Shown one piece after another: positions 1 through 8,725 of a stretch of 64,000 nt of DNA; within the stretch, counting starts at the first letter, position 1; every line of letters starts with the position of its first letter. A program made the translations under genes and the position numbers. This DNA comes from Magnetospirillum sp. Its GTDB lineage: Bacteria > Pseudomonadota > Alphaproteobacteria > CACIAM-22H2. The notes beneath the pieces were generated by a model that was not told where the DNA came from, made no database searches, and was given only the letters and a program-made list of their open reading frames with translations. The stretch is taken from positions 310,001-374,000 of the forward strand of contig JAPZUA010000005.1 of assembly GCA_027532905.1 (NCBI GenBank), given 5' to 3'.

Positions 1-39
1 GACCTGCATTGAACGCATCAGCTGGGAGCCCTTCAGGCC

Positions 40-849
40 ATGAATGAAATATCGAACAGAAACAACCCCGCCTTCTTGAGCGGCATCGTTCCTTTTCTCG
101 ATGCGTGGGACGCAAGGCACCTGCCGCGCACGCTGCGCATGTATCTGACCGACCAGGTTGCGCTGCGCCTCGTCAACCAACTCGGCGAATTCGGGATCGT
201 CGTCGGGATCAGCCACAATCTGGCGACGATCAAAGCGCTGCAGCTCGCAGCGGCGCGCTGGCCGCGTTTGGCCGAGCCATGCGACCCCGATCTGAATCCG
301 TCCGCTGGTCCGCATGACACATTCGCAATCATTCTGCGCCGTGAGAACCAACCAGTCGGCTGCGCCGCCATGCGCCTCAAGCGCCTTGAGGGCAGTCTGT
401 CGGAACACATCGCGAGCCAATCACTGCTCGCCGAGCGCCCCGATCTGCTGCCGGTCGGCCAACGTTTTCGCGCAAGCGGCTTCGTCGAGAAGATCGCCGA
501 TGTCCCCATCGCCTGGGGTTCCAGCCTGTGGGCCGACACCAATGTGCCCAAGACGATGGTTCCAACCCTGATGCGTCTGCTGCATCTCTACACATTCGCG
601 CATTGGTTCTGGTCCTATTCGGTCTCGATCGCGCAGCCGCGCGTGGCCGACCATTACGGGCTCGACGTGCATGGCTATGAGATGGTCACCACCTTCGCGC
701 GCCGCTATTCGGCTGAAGGTGCGGCGACCGACTATCGCATCCTGATCGCGTGCCGCGACCATGTGCGCCGGATGGTCCAACATCCAGGCTATGTCGATCT
801 CAGCGTCGATCTCTCGTCGCTCGATCTCTCCGAATCCCACGTCGCGTGA
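40..849 (+). CDS. Hypothetical protein, possible GNAT-like fold
   Basis: I do not recognise this 269-residue protein. It is soluble, with no signal peptide or membrane segment. An in-frame stop at 10-12 limits the start, and ATG at 40 is the first good one, although the upstream 'cagg' is a weak ribosome site. The middle reads like a GNAT-type acyltransferase core: a strand ending in NQPVGCAAMRL near residue 110, then a long helix-rich stretch rich in His, Trp and Tyr (LLHLYTFAHWFWSY near residue 190). That fold guess is inference only, and I see no clear acetyl-CoA loop. It stands alone, with a weak terminator-like hairpin after it. Confidence 0.6.
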   Translation: MNEISNRNNPAFLSGIVPFLDAWDARHLPRTLRMYLTDQVALRLVNQLGEFGIVVGISHNLATIKALQLAAARWPRLAEPCDPDLNPSAGPHDTFAIILRRENQPVGCAAMRLKRLEGSLSEHIASQSLLAERPDLLPVGQRFRASGFVEKIADVPIAWGSSLWADTNVPKTMVPTLMRLLHLYTFAHWFWSYSVSIAQPRVADHYGLDVHGYEMVTTFARRYSAEGAATDYRILIACRDHVRRMVQHPGYVDLSVDLSSLDLSESHVA

Positions 850-865
850 ACTATCGCCGCTTTAT

Positions 866-892
866 ACCTTTTTTGTCTTAGTAAGGTTTTTT
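866..892 (+). terminator. Weak terminator-like hairpin with T tract
   Basis: ACCTT (866-870) pairs with AAGGT (883-887) across a 12-base loop and runs into six T residues. The stem is only 5 bp, so this is at best a weak intrinsic terminator for the preceding hypothetical gene. Confidence 0.3.
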
Positions 893-1024
893 ATCTTTGT
901 TCTTTAAATAAACTTCGAACTATGCTCGGATCAAGCATCGTCGCCGGGTTCGCATCTGGCTTCGTGCGCTGTTTGAAATGTGAAGAAAGTCGATCGGGCG
1001 TCCGTTCACGCGACGATCCCTGCA

Positions 1025-1059
1025 ACATGTAACCTCGAATCTTCGCCGCGGTTACATGT
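1025..1059. promoter_or_regulatory. Perfect 10-bp inverted repeat, candidate operator for scoAB
   Basis: ACATGTAACC (1025-1034) and GGTTACATGT (1050-1059) are perfect reverse complements separated by 15 bases. Arm centres lie 25 bp apart, which is too wide for a simple dimer site and fits a tetrameric or two-dimer regulator. There is no T tract, so a terminator is unlikely. It lies 163 bases before the scoA start. Confidence 0.45.
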
Positions 1060-1221
1060 GTTGAAAATCAACGGGTTAAATCGGCGACCGTCGCTGTTGG
1101 TCGCGTTTGGTAACCTATTTCGGCGCGGTTGCTTTTGCGCGCGCGCTTGCGAACCTTGATTTCGAGGACCGGTCTTGGTCTAGTCGCACGCGCGAAGACG
1201 CCCGCGCATCGAGGGAGTGGC

Positions 1222-1923
1222 ATGAAAAAAACATACAAGACCGCAGCAGCAGCGCTCGACGGTCTGCTGTTCGACGGAATGCTGATCGCAGCCGGCGGTT
1301 TCGGCTTGAGCGGCATTCCCGAACTTTCCATCGCCGCGATCCGCGATGCGGGCACCAAGAACCTCACCGTCGTGTCGAACAATGCGGGCGTCGATGGGTT
1401 TGGCCTCGGCATCCTGCTGGCCTCGCGGCAGATCAAAAAAATGATCTCGTCGTACGTGGGCGAAAACGCCGAGTTCATGCGCCAGTACCTGGCGGGCGAG
1501 CTCGAACTCGAGTTCAACCCGCAGGGCACGCTGGCCGAGCGCATGCGCGCCGGCGGGGCCGGCATCCCCGGCTTCTACACGCGCACGGGCGTGGGCACGC
1601 TGATCGCGGAAGGAAAAGAGCACAAAGAGTTCGACGGCCAGACCTACATTCTCGAGCGCGGCATCGTCGCCGACCTTGCGATCGTGAAGGCGTGGAAGGC
1701 CGATCCGTCGGGCAATCTCGTGTTCCGCAAGACGGCGCGCAATTTCAATCCGCCCGCCGCCATGTGCGGCAAGGTGTGCGTGGCCGAGGTCGAAGAGATC
1801 GTGCCGCTGGGCGCGCTCGATCCCGACGCCATCCATCTGCCCGGCATCTACGTGCACCGCATCGTGGCCGGCAAACACGAAAAGCGCATCGAACAGCGCA
1901 CCACCCGCAAGCGCGCCGTCTGA
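1222..1923 (+). CDS. scoA: Succinyl-CoA:3-ketoacid CoA-transferase subunit A
   Basis: Alpha subunit of the class I CoA-transferase that moves CoA from succinyl-CoA to acetoacetate, letting the cell use ketone bodies or polyhydroxybutyrate breakdown products. The 233-residue product has the family's early glycine motif [10 protein letters not shown] (about residues 20-29) and the [11 protein letters not shown] and [13 protein letters not shown] segments typical of subunit A. ATG at 1222 follows the ribosome site GAGGGAG at 1211-1217, so the longer frame opening at 1129 is not used. scoB follows after 13 bases, so the two subunits are co-transcribed. The inverted repeat at 1025-1059 may control the pair. 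Assignment is firm. Confidence 0.95.
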   Translation: MKKTYKTAAAALDGLLFDGMLIAAGGFGLSGIPELSIAAIRDAGTKNLTVVSNNAGVDGFGLGILLASRQIKKMISSYVGENAEFMRQYLAGELELEFNPQGTLAERMRAGGAGIPGFYTRTGVGTLIAEGKEHKEFDGQTYILERGIVADLAIVKAWKADPSGNLVFRKTARNFNPPAAMCGKVCVAEVEEIVPLGALDPDAIHLPGIYVHRIVAGKHEKRIEQRTTRKRAV

Positions 1924-1936
1924 GGAGGACGAACCG

Positions 1937-2566
1937 ATGCCCTGGAATCGCGATCAAATGGCCGCCCGCGCCGCCAAAGAACTGCAGGACGGCTGGTACG
2001 TCAATCTCGGGATCGGCATCCCGACTTTGGTGTCGAACTACATCCCCGAGGGCGTGAACGTCACGCTGCAGTCGGAGAACGGCATGCTCGGCATGGGGCC
2101 TTTCCCCTACGAGGGCGAGGAAGATCCCGACCTCATCAATGCCGGCAAGCAGACCATCACCGAGCTTCCGCAGACCGCCTATTTCGATTCCGCCACGAGC
2201 TTCGGCATGATCCGCGGCGGCAAGATCGCGATGGCGATTCTGGGCGCCATGGAAGTCTCCGAAACCGGCGATCTTGCGAACTGGATGATCCCAGGCAAGC
2301 TCGTGAAGGGCATGGGCGGCGCCATGGATCTGGTCGCAGGCGTGGGCCGCGTCGTGGTCGTGATGGACCACACGAACAAGGCCGGCGAATCCAAAGTGCT
2401 GAAGGCCTGCACCCTGCCGCTGACCGGCAAGGGGGTCGTCAACCGCATCATCTCAAATCTTGGCGTGATGGATGTGGTACCCGGCGGCCTCAAGATCGTG
2501 GAACTGGCCGACGGCGTGGACGAAGCCGCGTTCCGCGCTGCAACCGCGGCGACGCTGGTGGCTTAG
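1937..2566 (+). CDS. scoB: Succinyl-CoA:3-ketoacid CoA-transferase subunit B
   Basis: Beta subunit, 209 residues, partner of the ScoA just upstream. It carries the catalytic glutamate in the SENG motif (Glu47), which forms the gamma-glutamyl-CoA thioester in this family, followed by GMLGMGP. The N-terminal [15 protein letters not shown] segment is also characteristic. A GAGGAG ribosome site lies at 1923-1928, just before ATG 1937. Full length, with no oddities seen. The gene ends about 140 bases before an unrelated transporter group. Confidence 0.96.
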   Translation: MPWNRDQMAARAAKELQDGWYVNLGIGIPTLVSNYIPEGVNVTLQSENGMLGMGPFPYEGEEDPDLINAGKQTITELPQTAYFDSATSFGMIRGGKIAMAILGAMEVSETGDLANWMIPGKLVKGMGGAMDLVAGVGRVVVVMDHTNKAGESKVLKACTLPLTGKGVVNRIISNLGVMDVVPGGLKIVELADGVDEAAFRAATAATLVA

Positions 2567-2706
2567 CACCGCGTTTGTTTCATCTTATTTCGAATACAAA
2601 GGCGGCGAGCCCCGTGCTTGCGACAAGTCTGCCTTGTGCGCAAGGTCACTGGCTCCGGCCGGGGTGCGGCGGCTAGACTTTTCCTCGCGAGAGGAAAACG
2701 CCCGCA

Positions 2707-3624
2707 ATGTTCGACCCCGCAATACTCGGCAAGGCGCGCACCCGTTTCGGCGGCCTGTCCGGAGCGGTCAAGGGAGCCCTGTTGATGACGGCCGCGGCGG
2801 CGTGTTTTGCCGCCATGAACGTCGTCATCCGCGCGATGAACCAGGAGCTGCATCCGTTTCAGGTCGCGTTCCTGCGCTGCGCCACGGGCTGCGCGTTCAT
2901 GCTTCCGTGGCTCGCGCGCACGGGCTTCGAGGGGCTGCGCACCGCCAGCCACAAACTCTATTTCTCGCGCGCCTTCGTCGGCTACGGCTCGATGCTGTGC
3001 TGGTTCACGGCCATCGCCTCGCTGCCGATCGCGGAAGCAACCGCCCTCTCCTTCACGTCGCCCCTGTTCGCGACGGCGGCGGCGGCGCTGCTGCTGGGCG
3101 AGGTCGTGCGGCAGCGGCGCTGGACCGCTACGATCGTGGGCTTCCTCGGCGCCATGATCGTGCTGCGCCCGGGGCTCGACGTGGTGTCGTTCGCGCATCT
3201 GCTGGTGCTGGCCTCGGCCGCGTTGGGCGGCTGGAACTCGATCACGGTCAAGCAGCTCACGCGCACCGACAATCCCAATGCGATCATCCTCTACATGACG
3301 CTCTATCTCGTGCCGATGTCGGCGATCCCGGCTTCGTTCGTGTGGCAATGGCCGTCGGCGCAGGCTTGGGTTCTCACGTTTTTCCTGGGCCTGTTCGCGA
3401 CCCTCGCCCACCAGAGTTTCACGCGCGCATTGGCCGTGTGCGACGCAAGCTACGTGCTGCCGTTCGATTTCACGCGGCTGCCGATGGTTGCATTGCTCGC
3501 GTATCTCGTGTTCGGCGAAGTGCCCGATCTGTGGACCTGGGTCGGCGGGGCCGTCATCGTCGGCGCCACGGTATATATCGCGCGCCGCGAAGCGCAGATC
3601 GCCGCAGCCGAGCGGATCTCGTGA
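2707..3624 (+). CDS. EamA/DMT-family transporter, first of three in tandem
   Basis: A 305-residue inner membrane protein with two EamA repeats and about ten membrane segments. Family features are visible: the FLRCATG and SFTSPLFATAAAALLLGE segments in the first repeat, and VLPFDFTRLPMVALLAYLVFGEVPD in the second in part. The drug/metabolite transporter superfamily exports metabolites, amino acids or nucleotide-like compounds, and the substrate cannot be read from sequence. The stop overlaps the next start in TGATG, so translation is coupled to the second paralogue. Confidence 0.88.
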   Translation: MFDPAILGKARTRFGGLSGAVKGALLMTAAAACFAAMNVVIRAMNQELHPFQVAFLRCATGCAFMLPWLARTGFEGLRTASHKLYFSRAFVGYGSMLCWFTAIASLPIAEATALSFTSPLFATAAAALLLGEVVRQRRWTATIVGFLGAMIVLRPGLDVVSFAHLLVLASAALGGWNSITVKQLTRTDNPNAIILYMTLYLVPMSAIPASFVWQWPSAQAWVLTFFLGLFATLAHQSFTRALAVCDASYVLPFDFTRLPMVALLAYLVFGEVPDLWTWVGGAVIVGATVYIARREAQIAAAERIS

Positions 3625-4508
3625 TGGTGCTGCCGAACAGGAACCTTGAGGGCGCTTTGTGGATGATCGGCGCGGGCGCGGTGTTCTCGCTGCAGGGGGT
3701 CGCGGTCAAGGAGCTCGGCGCGCGGCTCGACGTTTTCCAGATCGCGTTCGTGCGCTGTTTTTTCGGCCTGCTCGTGACGCTGCCCTTCGTGCTGCGCGGC
3801 GGGACCGGGCTGTTTTTGACCGGCAGGCCCGCCTTGCACGTGATGCGCGCTTTGGCGGGCGTGTCAGGCATGTTCTGCGGCATGTACGCGATCGCCCATC
3901 TGCCGCTCGCTGACGCGGTCGCAATCTCGTTCGCCAAACCGCTGTTCGCGGTGTGCCTTGCGGCCTTCTTCCTTGGCGAAAAGGTGGGCCTGCCGCGCTG
4001 GCTCGCCACGTTCGTGGGCTTCTTGGGCGTGGCCCTCATCGTGCGGCCGGGCTCCTACGCATTCGAAGTCGCGCACATCGCAGCATTGCTGGGTGCCTTC
4101 TTCATCGCCGACGTCGTCGTCCTCGTGAAGAAGCTGCAGGGGAGCGAAAAGAACGCCACGATCATGGCCTATTTCGGCATCGTCACATCGCTCGCGAGCG
4201 TGGGCCCGGCGCTCTATGTTTGGCTCGCGCCGACCTTGTTCGAATTCGCACTGCTCGTCGGCATTGCGGTGGCGGCCACGCTCGGGCAGTGGATGGCCTT
4301 GCGCGCCTACCGCGCCGCCGACGCGTCGGCCGTGGTGCCGTTCGACTATCTGCGGCTCGTGTTCTCGATCCTATTCGGCTGGGCGATCTTCGCCGAAGTG
4401 CCGGACCGCTGGACGCTTGCGGGCACTTGCGTGCTGATCGCGGCCACGGCCTATATCGCCTTTCGCGAAATCCGCATGGGCCGCAAGCCCAGCCTGGGCG
4501 GCGGCTGA
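3624..4508 (+). CDS. EamA/DMT-family transporter, second of three in tandem
   Basis: A 294-residue paralogue of the preceding gene, starting at ATG 3624, which shares one base with the upstream TGA. It has the same two-repeat, ten-helix design. Shared landmarks are FVRCFFGLLV, the SFAKPLFAVCLAAFFLGEKV block and VVPFDYLRLVFSILFGWAIF. Longer in-frame openings upstream read through the first transporter in another frame and are not real. Its stop again overlaps the next start in TGATG. Substrate unknown. Confidence 0.88.
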   Translation: MVLPNRNLEGALWMIGAGAVFSLQGVAVKELGARLDVFQIAFVRCFFGLLVTLPFVLRGGTGLFLTGRPALHVMRALAGVSGMFCGMYAIAHLPLADAVAISFAKPLFAVCLAAFFLGEKVGLPRWLATFVGFLGVALIVRPGSYAFEVAHIAALLGAFFIADVVVLVKKLQGSEKNATIMAYFGIVTSLASVGPALYVWLAPTLFEFALLVGIAVAATLGQWMALRAYRAADASAVVPFDYLRLVFSILFGWAIFAEVPDRWTLAGTCVLIAATAYIAFREIRMGRKPSLGGG

Positions 4509-5404
4509 TGGGCGCGCGTTTTTTTCGATGGGTGCGAAGCCTGCCCGGCAATGCGCGCGGCTGCCTGTGGGCGATCGCGGCGATGCTGGCCTTCGGCAGC
4601 ATGGAAGCGATCATCAAACATCTGGGTGCGGCGATGCATCCGATGCAGATCGTGTTTTTCCGCTGCCTGTTCGCCTTCGCGACGATCGCCCCCGTCGTGC
4701 TTGCCGTCGGCGGCATTGCGCACGTCGCCACGCGGCGCTTGGGTGCTCATTTCGCGCGCACGATCTTGGGCTTCAGCGCCATGGCCACCGGCTTCTTCGC
4801 GATCACGCAGATGCCGCTTGCCGATGCCGTGGCCTTGGGTTTCGTGCGGCCGCTGTTCCTCGTCTTGCTCGCCGTGCTGTTCTTGGGCGAGCAAGTGCGC
4901 TGGCGGCGTTGGACCGCCACGGCCGTCGGCTTCGCAGGGGTGGTCGTGATGGTGCAGCCCGGTGCGGAAGGCCTCAACCCCTACGCATTCGTGGCGCTGT
5001 TCAGTGGCTTCCTCGTGGCTTGCGTTTCGGTCGCACTCAAACGGCTCAGCGAAACCGAAACCGCGGAAACCACCGTGTTCTGGTTCGCAGCCATGTCGAC
5101 CGTGCTGGCGGCGGGTCCGGCCTGGCTCGTGTGGCGCACGCCCACGGCGGCCGAATGGCCGTTCCTGGTCGGCCTCGGCATTCTCGGGTCGCTCGGCCAG
5201 TATTTCATCGTGCGCGCCTATCGCGTCGCCGAAGCCACGGCAGTCGATCCGATGGACTACGGGCGCCTGATCCTCGCCGCCGCGATCGGCGTGCTTGTCT
5301 TCGGCGAAACGCTCGAGACGCACACGCTGGTGGGGGCTGCGATCATCGCCGCCAGCACCTTCTATATCGCAAGGCGCGAGGCCAAGCTCACCAAACGGCC
5401 GTAA
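4508..5404 (+). CDS. EamA/DMT-family transporter, third of three in tandem
   Basis: Third paralogue, 298 residues, starting at ATG 4508 in a TGATG overlap. Landmarks match the other two: FFRCLFAFATIAP, LGFVRPLFLVLLAVLFLGEQ and DPMDYGRLILAAAIGVLVFGE. The three genes form a strictly coupled operon, which suggests either a hetero-oligomeric exporter or recent expansion for related substrates. Its last 17 bases overlap the convergent DUF3429 gene. Confidence 0.88.
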   Translation: MGARFFRWVRSLPGNARGCLWAIAAMLAFGSMEAIIKHLGAAMHPMQIVFFRCLFAFATIAPVVLAVGGIAHVATRRLGAHFARTILGFSAMATGFFAITQMPLADAVALGFVRPLFLVLLAVLFLGEQVRWRRWTATAVGFAGVVVMVQPGAEGLNPYAFVALFSGFLVACVSVALKRLSETETAETTVFWFAAMSTVLAAGPAWLVWRTPTAAEWPFLVGLGILGSLGQYFIVRAYRVAEATAVDPMDYGRLILAAAIGVLVFGETLETHTLVGAAIIAASTFYIARREAKLTKRP

Positions 5405-5834
5405 GGGCGAGCGCCAAGGCCAGCACTACGAGGGCCGACAAAGCGCGGCGCAGCGCCAAGTACCAGAGCGGAAAGCGGCCTTCGGCGGCCGCGCGCAAAT
5501 CGACCGCAAAGGCCGCCCAGAACCCGACGATCAGCAGAATGAGGGCCGGAGCCGCCTCCATCCATGTCGCGGCGAGCCAGCCGAGCAAAGCGGGGGCCAC
5601 GCTCCAGCCGAGCACGTTCCAGTTCTGCTGGGCGGGGTCGGCAAGGGCGCGGCCCCAATGCACGGCCCCCAGAAACGAAAGGATCGCGGCCGCGTAGTTC
5701 AGCAGCACGGCCGTGGCAGCGGCTTCGGCATCGCCGTTCCACAGCGCAAAAACGCAGCCATAGAACGGCAGCAAACCGCCGAACCCCAGCCACAATGCCG
5801 GACGCGGAACCAGATTCAGCGAAAAGGCAGACAT
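5388..5834 (-). CDS. DUF3429 integral membrane protein
   Basis: A 148-residue protein with about five membrane segments. The PRPALWLGFGGLLPFYGCVF opening in part, the LNYAAAILSFLGAVHWG block and the C-terminal RFPLWYLALRRALS segment fit the DUF3429 family. Function is unknown. Members are small inner-membrane proteins in proteobacteria. It converges on the third transporter with a 17-base overlap and diverges from the dehydrogenase at 5907. Confidence 0.8.
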   Translation of the reverse strand: MSAFSLNLVPRPALWLGFGGLLPFYGCVFALWNGDAEAAATAVLLNYAAAILSFLGAVHWGRALADPAQQNWNVLGWSVAPALLGWLAATWMEAAPALILLIVGFWAAFAVDLRAAAEGRFPLWYLALRRALSALVVLALALALTAVW

Positions 5835-5906
5835 TGGCGACCTTGCGGGAATCCGCTAGAGGAACAGGGACCCGAACCTGACGCGTCGGCGCAAAGGAAT
5901 CAAGCC

Positions 5907-6668
5907 ATGGACATCAAAGGCCAAGCAGCGATCGTAACCGGCGGCGGCTCCGGCCTCGGCGAAGGGACCGCGCGCGCACTCGCAGCAGCCGGCGCCAAAG
6001 TCGCGGTGCTCGATATCAACCACGAAGCCGCCGCCCGCGTCGCCGGCGAAATCGGCGGCATGTCCATCGCCTGCGACGTGGTATCGGCCGCATCGGCGGA
6101 AGCGGCGATCGCGCAAGCACGCAGCGCGCACGGGGCCGCACGCCTGCTGGTGAATTGTGCGGGCATTGCACCCGCCGCCCGCATCGTCGGCAAAGACGGG
6201 CCGATGGCGCTCGATGCGTTTCGGCGCACGATCGAGATCAATTTGATCGGCACCTTCAACATGATGCGCCTTGCAGCGTCCGACATGCAGACCCTCGCCC
6301 CCAACGCGGACGGCGAGCGCGGCCTCATCGTGATGACCGCCTCGGTCGCCGCCTTCGACGGCCAGATCGGCCAGGCGGGCTATGCGGCCTCAAAGGGCGG
6401 GGTTGCGGCTCTCACGCTGCCCGCCGCACGCGAATTCGCGAAGACCGGCATCCGCGTGATGAGCATTGCCCCCGGCCTTTTCGGCACGCCGATGCTGCTC
6501 GGCATGCCGCAAGCGCTGCAGGACAGCCTCGCATCCCAAGTGCCGTTCCCCACACGGTTCGGCAGGCCCGACGAATACGCGGCCTTGGTGCTGCACATGC
6601 TCGCCAACCCGATGCTGAACGGCGAAACGATCCGCCTCGACGGGGCGATCCGCATGGGCCCCAAATAG
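5907..6668 (+). CDS. HSD10-like short-chain dehydrogenase (3-hydroxyacyl-CoA type)
   Basis: A 253-residue classical SDR close to the HSD17B10 / 3-hydroxyacyl-CoA dehydrogenase type 2 group. The NAD-binding TGGGSGLG is at residues 11-18, NCAG at 83-86, and the catalytic set is Asn112, Ser146, Tyr159 and Lys163 (YAASK). The segment FDGQIGQAGYAASKGG is close to the HSD10 signature. An aspartate after the second strand (VAVLD) favours NAD over NADP. It probably oxidises short or branched-chain 3-hydroxyacyl-CoA, which suits the nearby CoA-transferase, though that link is inference. ATG 5907 follows AAAGGAA. The next gene starts on the base after its stop. Confidence 0.9.
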   Translation: MDIKGQAAIVTGGGSGLGEGTARALAAAGAKVAVLDINHEAAARVAGEIGGMSIACDVVSAASAEAAIAQARSAHGAARLLVNCAGIAPAARIVGKDGPMALDAFRRTIEINLIGTFNMMRLAASDMQTLAPNADGERGLIVMTASVAAFDGQIGQAGYAASKGGVAALTLPAAREFAKTGIRVMSIAPGLFGTPMLLGMPQALQDSLASQVPFPTRFGRPDEYAALVLHMLANPMLNGETIRLDGAIRMGPK

Positions 6669-7247
6669 ATGCCGCTGCAAAATCGCGTCACGCCGTTTTC
6701 GACGATCCAGGCCGATCCGGCGCGCGGCATGTTTATGGGCAATCGCGGCTGCCTGCATGGCGAGCACCGCAATCTCGAGGTCGAACATACGCGCGAGAAA
6801 CGCTGGCTCGTGTGCCTCACGAGCTTCAAAGGCCGCAAGCGGCGCATCATGCAGCCCGGCCACTACACCGAGCTGTTCTTCCTCGACGAAGCGACCGCAC
6901 TCGCCGCCGGCCACCGCCCGTGTGCGGAATGCCGCCGCCAAGCCTACGATCTTTTCTTAAAACTCTATCCCGGCAGACGTGCGAACGCCGAAACGCTCGA
7001 CAAATATCTGGCATCCGACCGCCTGCGCCCGTGGCCCGCGACTTTCAGCGAACTGCCCGAGGGGGCGATGTTCGCGATCGACACAGAGGCCTTTGTCAAA
7101 TGGCGCGGCAAAGCCTGGCGCTGGCACCACGCCGGCTATACGCCCGCCGAAATTCCGACGGGCACGGTCGAAGTCCTCACGCCCGAGGGCACGGTCGCAG
7201 CCTTGGCCGCCGGCTACAAACCGGTCGTGCATGCGAGTGCGAGGTGA
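6669..7247 (+). CDS. Conserved hypothetical protein with HRPCAECRR motif
   Basis: A 192-residue soluble protein of unknown function. ATG 6669 directly abuts the stop of the dehydrogenase, so the two are co-translated. A central GHRPCAECRR motif (Cys85 and Cys88), together with Cys28/His30, could form a zinc site. The motif resembles the metal-binding segment of Ada-type proteins (RPCKRC), but no methyltransferase domain is present. Trp-rich segments (FVKWRGKAWRWHHAGY) follow. I would not assign a function beyond possible metal binding. Confidence 0.75.
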   Translation: MPLQNRVTPFSTIQADPARGMFMGNRGCLHGEHRNLEVEHTREKRWLVCLTSFKGRKRRIMQPGHYTELFFLDEATALAAGHRPCAECRRQAYDLFLKLYPGRRANAETLDKYLASDRLRPWPATFSELPEGAMFAIDTEAFVKWRGKAWRWHHAGYTPAEIPTGTVEVLTPEGTVAALAAGYKPVVHASAR

Positions 7248-7250
7248 ACC

Positions 7251-7538
7251 TCACGCGATTGCGTCGATGAATTTGGCCATTTCGACATCAAGGGCCGACA
7301 GGCCGCCCGCATCGTGGGTCGCGAGCACGATGTCGACCTTGTTGTAGACGTTGAACCATTCGGGGTGGTGGTCCATCGCCTCGGCCTTCAATGCCACGCG
7401 CGTCATGAAGGCGAAGGCCGCGTTGAAGTCGACGAATTTGAAGGATTTGGCGATCGCGTCGCGGCCCGGCAATTCGCTCCAGCCCGAAAGCGCGCCGAGG
7501 GCGGCGGTGCGCGCAGGCCCCGTGAGTTTTTCGGCCAT
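7251..7538 (-). CDS. phhB: 4a-hydroxytetrahydrobiopterin dehydratase
   Basis: A 95-residue pterin-4a-carbinolamine dehydratase, the enzyme that recycles the pterin cofactor of aromatic amino acid hydroxylases. The active-site histidine cluster is plain: [16 protein letters not shown] with His57, His58 and Pro59, then THDAGGLS with His75 and Asp76. Length is typical. ATG at 7538 is chosen because a strong AAGGAGG ribosome site lies at 7549-7555. Longer frames lack one. No phenylalanine hydroxylase is visible in this window. Confidence 0.93.
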   Translation of the reverse strand: MAEKLTGPARTAALGALSGWSELPGRDAIAKSFKFVDFNAAFAFMTRVALKAEAMDHHPEWFNVYNKVDIVLATHDAGGLSALDVEMAKFIDAIA

Positions 7539-7604
7539 TTTCCTCGATCCTCCTTGGCATATGTTGGCAGCCGCAACATTAGCTTGATAAGGTCCGCCCC
7601 TGCC

Positions 7605-8006
7605 ATGGAACACAAGCCCCATCTGCCGCCCGATCTCGCCGAAATCGAACGGCTTGCCGAACAGGCACTCGCCACGATCCCGGCGGAGCTGCGCCGCCAC
7701 GTCGAAAACGTGGTGCTGCGCATCGAGGATTTCTGCGACGCCGAGACCGAAAAAGAGATGGAGCTCGAAAGCCCGTTCGAGCTCATGGGCCTCTATCGCG
7801 GCATAGACATGCTGCGCGAGTCGGTCGCAACCGTGCGCACGTCACCCGACATGATCTTCCTCTATCGCCGTCCGCTGCTCGACTACTGGTGCGAAACCGG
7901 CGAAGACCTCTATACGCTCGTGCGCCACGTGATGATCCACGAGATCGGCCACCATTTCGGCTTCTCGGACGACGACATGGAAGAACTGGAAAGACGCAGC
8001 GAATGA
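7605..8006 (+). CDS. Zincin-like metallopeptidase (PF06262 type)
   Basis: A 133-residue minimal zinc metallopeptidase of the small zincin family. The motif [13 protein letters not shown] spans residues 112-124, giving zinc ligands His112 and His116, catalytic Glu113 and probable third ligand Asp122 (HExxHxxGxxD). There is no signal peptide, so it acts in the cytoplasm. The physiological substrate is unknown for this family. Its stop overlaps the cytidine deaminase start in ATGA (8003-8006), so the two are translationally coupled. Confidence 0.88.
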   Translation: MEHKPHLPPDLAEIERLAEQALATIPAELRRHVENVVLRIEDFCDAETEKEMELESPFELMGLYRGIDMLRESVATVRTSPDMIFLYRRPLLDYWCETGEDLYTLVRHVMIHEIGHHFGFSDDDMEELERRSE

Positions 8007-8485
8007 CCGCCGATTCCGACCAGACAGCCACCGGCAACGGCCAGACCTTCCAAACGCTCGCCCCAAGCGATCATGCGCTTATCGATGCGGCCCGCGAGGC
8101 GATCGCCAGGCTCTATGCCGAAAACCGCCATCATATCGGGGCGGCCTTGCGCACACGCACTGGCCGCATCTACACGGCCGTGCATCTCGATACCTATGTG
8201 GGCCGCGCCTCGGTCTGCGCGGAGGCCGTTGCAGTCGGCCGAGCCCTCGCCGACGGCGAAAGCGAGATCGACATGATTGTCTCGGTGCGCCATCCGCGCC
8301 CGTCCGAGGCCGACCGCACGATCCGCATCGTGAGCCCGTGCGGCATTTGCCGCGAGCTGCTGTCGGACTTCGCGCGCGGCTGTCGAGTCGTGGTTCCGGG
8401 CGAAGAAGGGGCGGTCGCGGTACCGGTCGACGAGCTGTTGCCCCGCAAATATTCCGTACCCAAAAGCCGGAATCCGCGGCAATAG
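8003..8485 (+). CDS. cdd: Cytidine deaminase family protein
   Basis: A 160-residue member of the cytidine/blasticidin-S deaminase fold. Zinc ligands and general acid are visible as CAEAVAVG (Cys72, Glu74) and SPCGICRE (Cys113, Cys116). Length fits the short tetrameric class that turns cytidine or deoxycytidine into uridine for pyrimidine salvage. The N-terminal 20 residues are polar and probably disordered. It overlaps the zincin gene by four bases. Some relatives act on other amines, so cytidine as substrate is likely but not proven. Confidence 0.85.
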   Translation: MTADSDQTATGNGQTFQTLAPSDHALIDAAREAIARLYAENRHHIGAALRTRTGRIYTAVHLDTYVGRASVCAEAVAVGRALADGESEIDMIVSVRHPRPSEADRTIRIVSPCGICRELLSDFARGCRVVVPGEEGAVAVPVDELLPRKYSVPKSRNPRQ

Positions 8486-8725
8486 AGAATTTTCCAATGT
8501 TTACAAATTCTTATGACGCACCCCTCAGTTGACCGTTTAATGAAGATGGGTTATTATCCATCATAACGCTTCGATATTGTGTACCGGGCGAATCTGCCTT
8601 AATTGATTCGGCAGGCAACCGGGTATGCCGTGAGAAAGCGTCGGGCATTCGCCGGTCGCAATTTGCAACGCAAAACCGGCTTAGAACACAGGCAACGAGC
8701 AATGTTCGGCCGCCAGAGGAACGCA

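Larger units (their letters stand above)
850..1221. other. Intergenic region, AT-rich, upstream of scoA
   Basis: This 372-base gap is much richer in A and T than its surroundings, especially 860-920. It holds the weak hairpin at 866-892 and a perfect spaced inverted repeat at 1025-1059. An open frame runs into scoA from 1129, but it lacks a ribosome site and is not conserved in character. I see no other gene. Confidence 0.6.

Noticed and set aside
2472-3623. Long in-frame extension upstream of the second EamA transporter
   Set aside because: It overlaps scoB and the first transporter in another frame and is Arg-rich antisense-like text. ATG 3624 gives the true family start.
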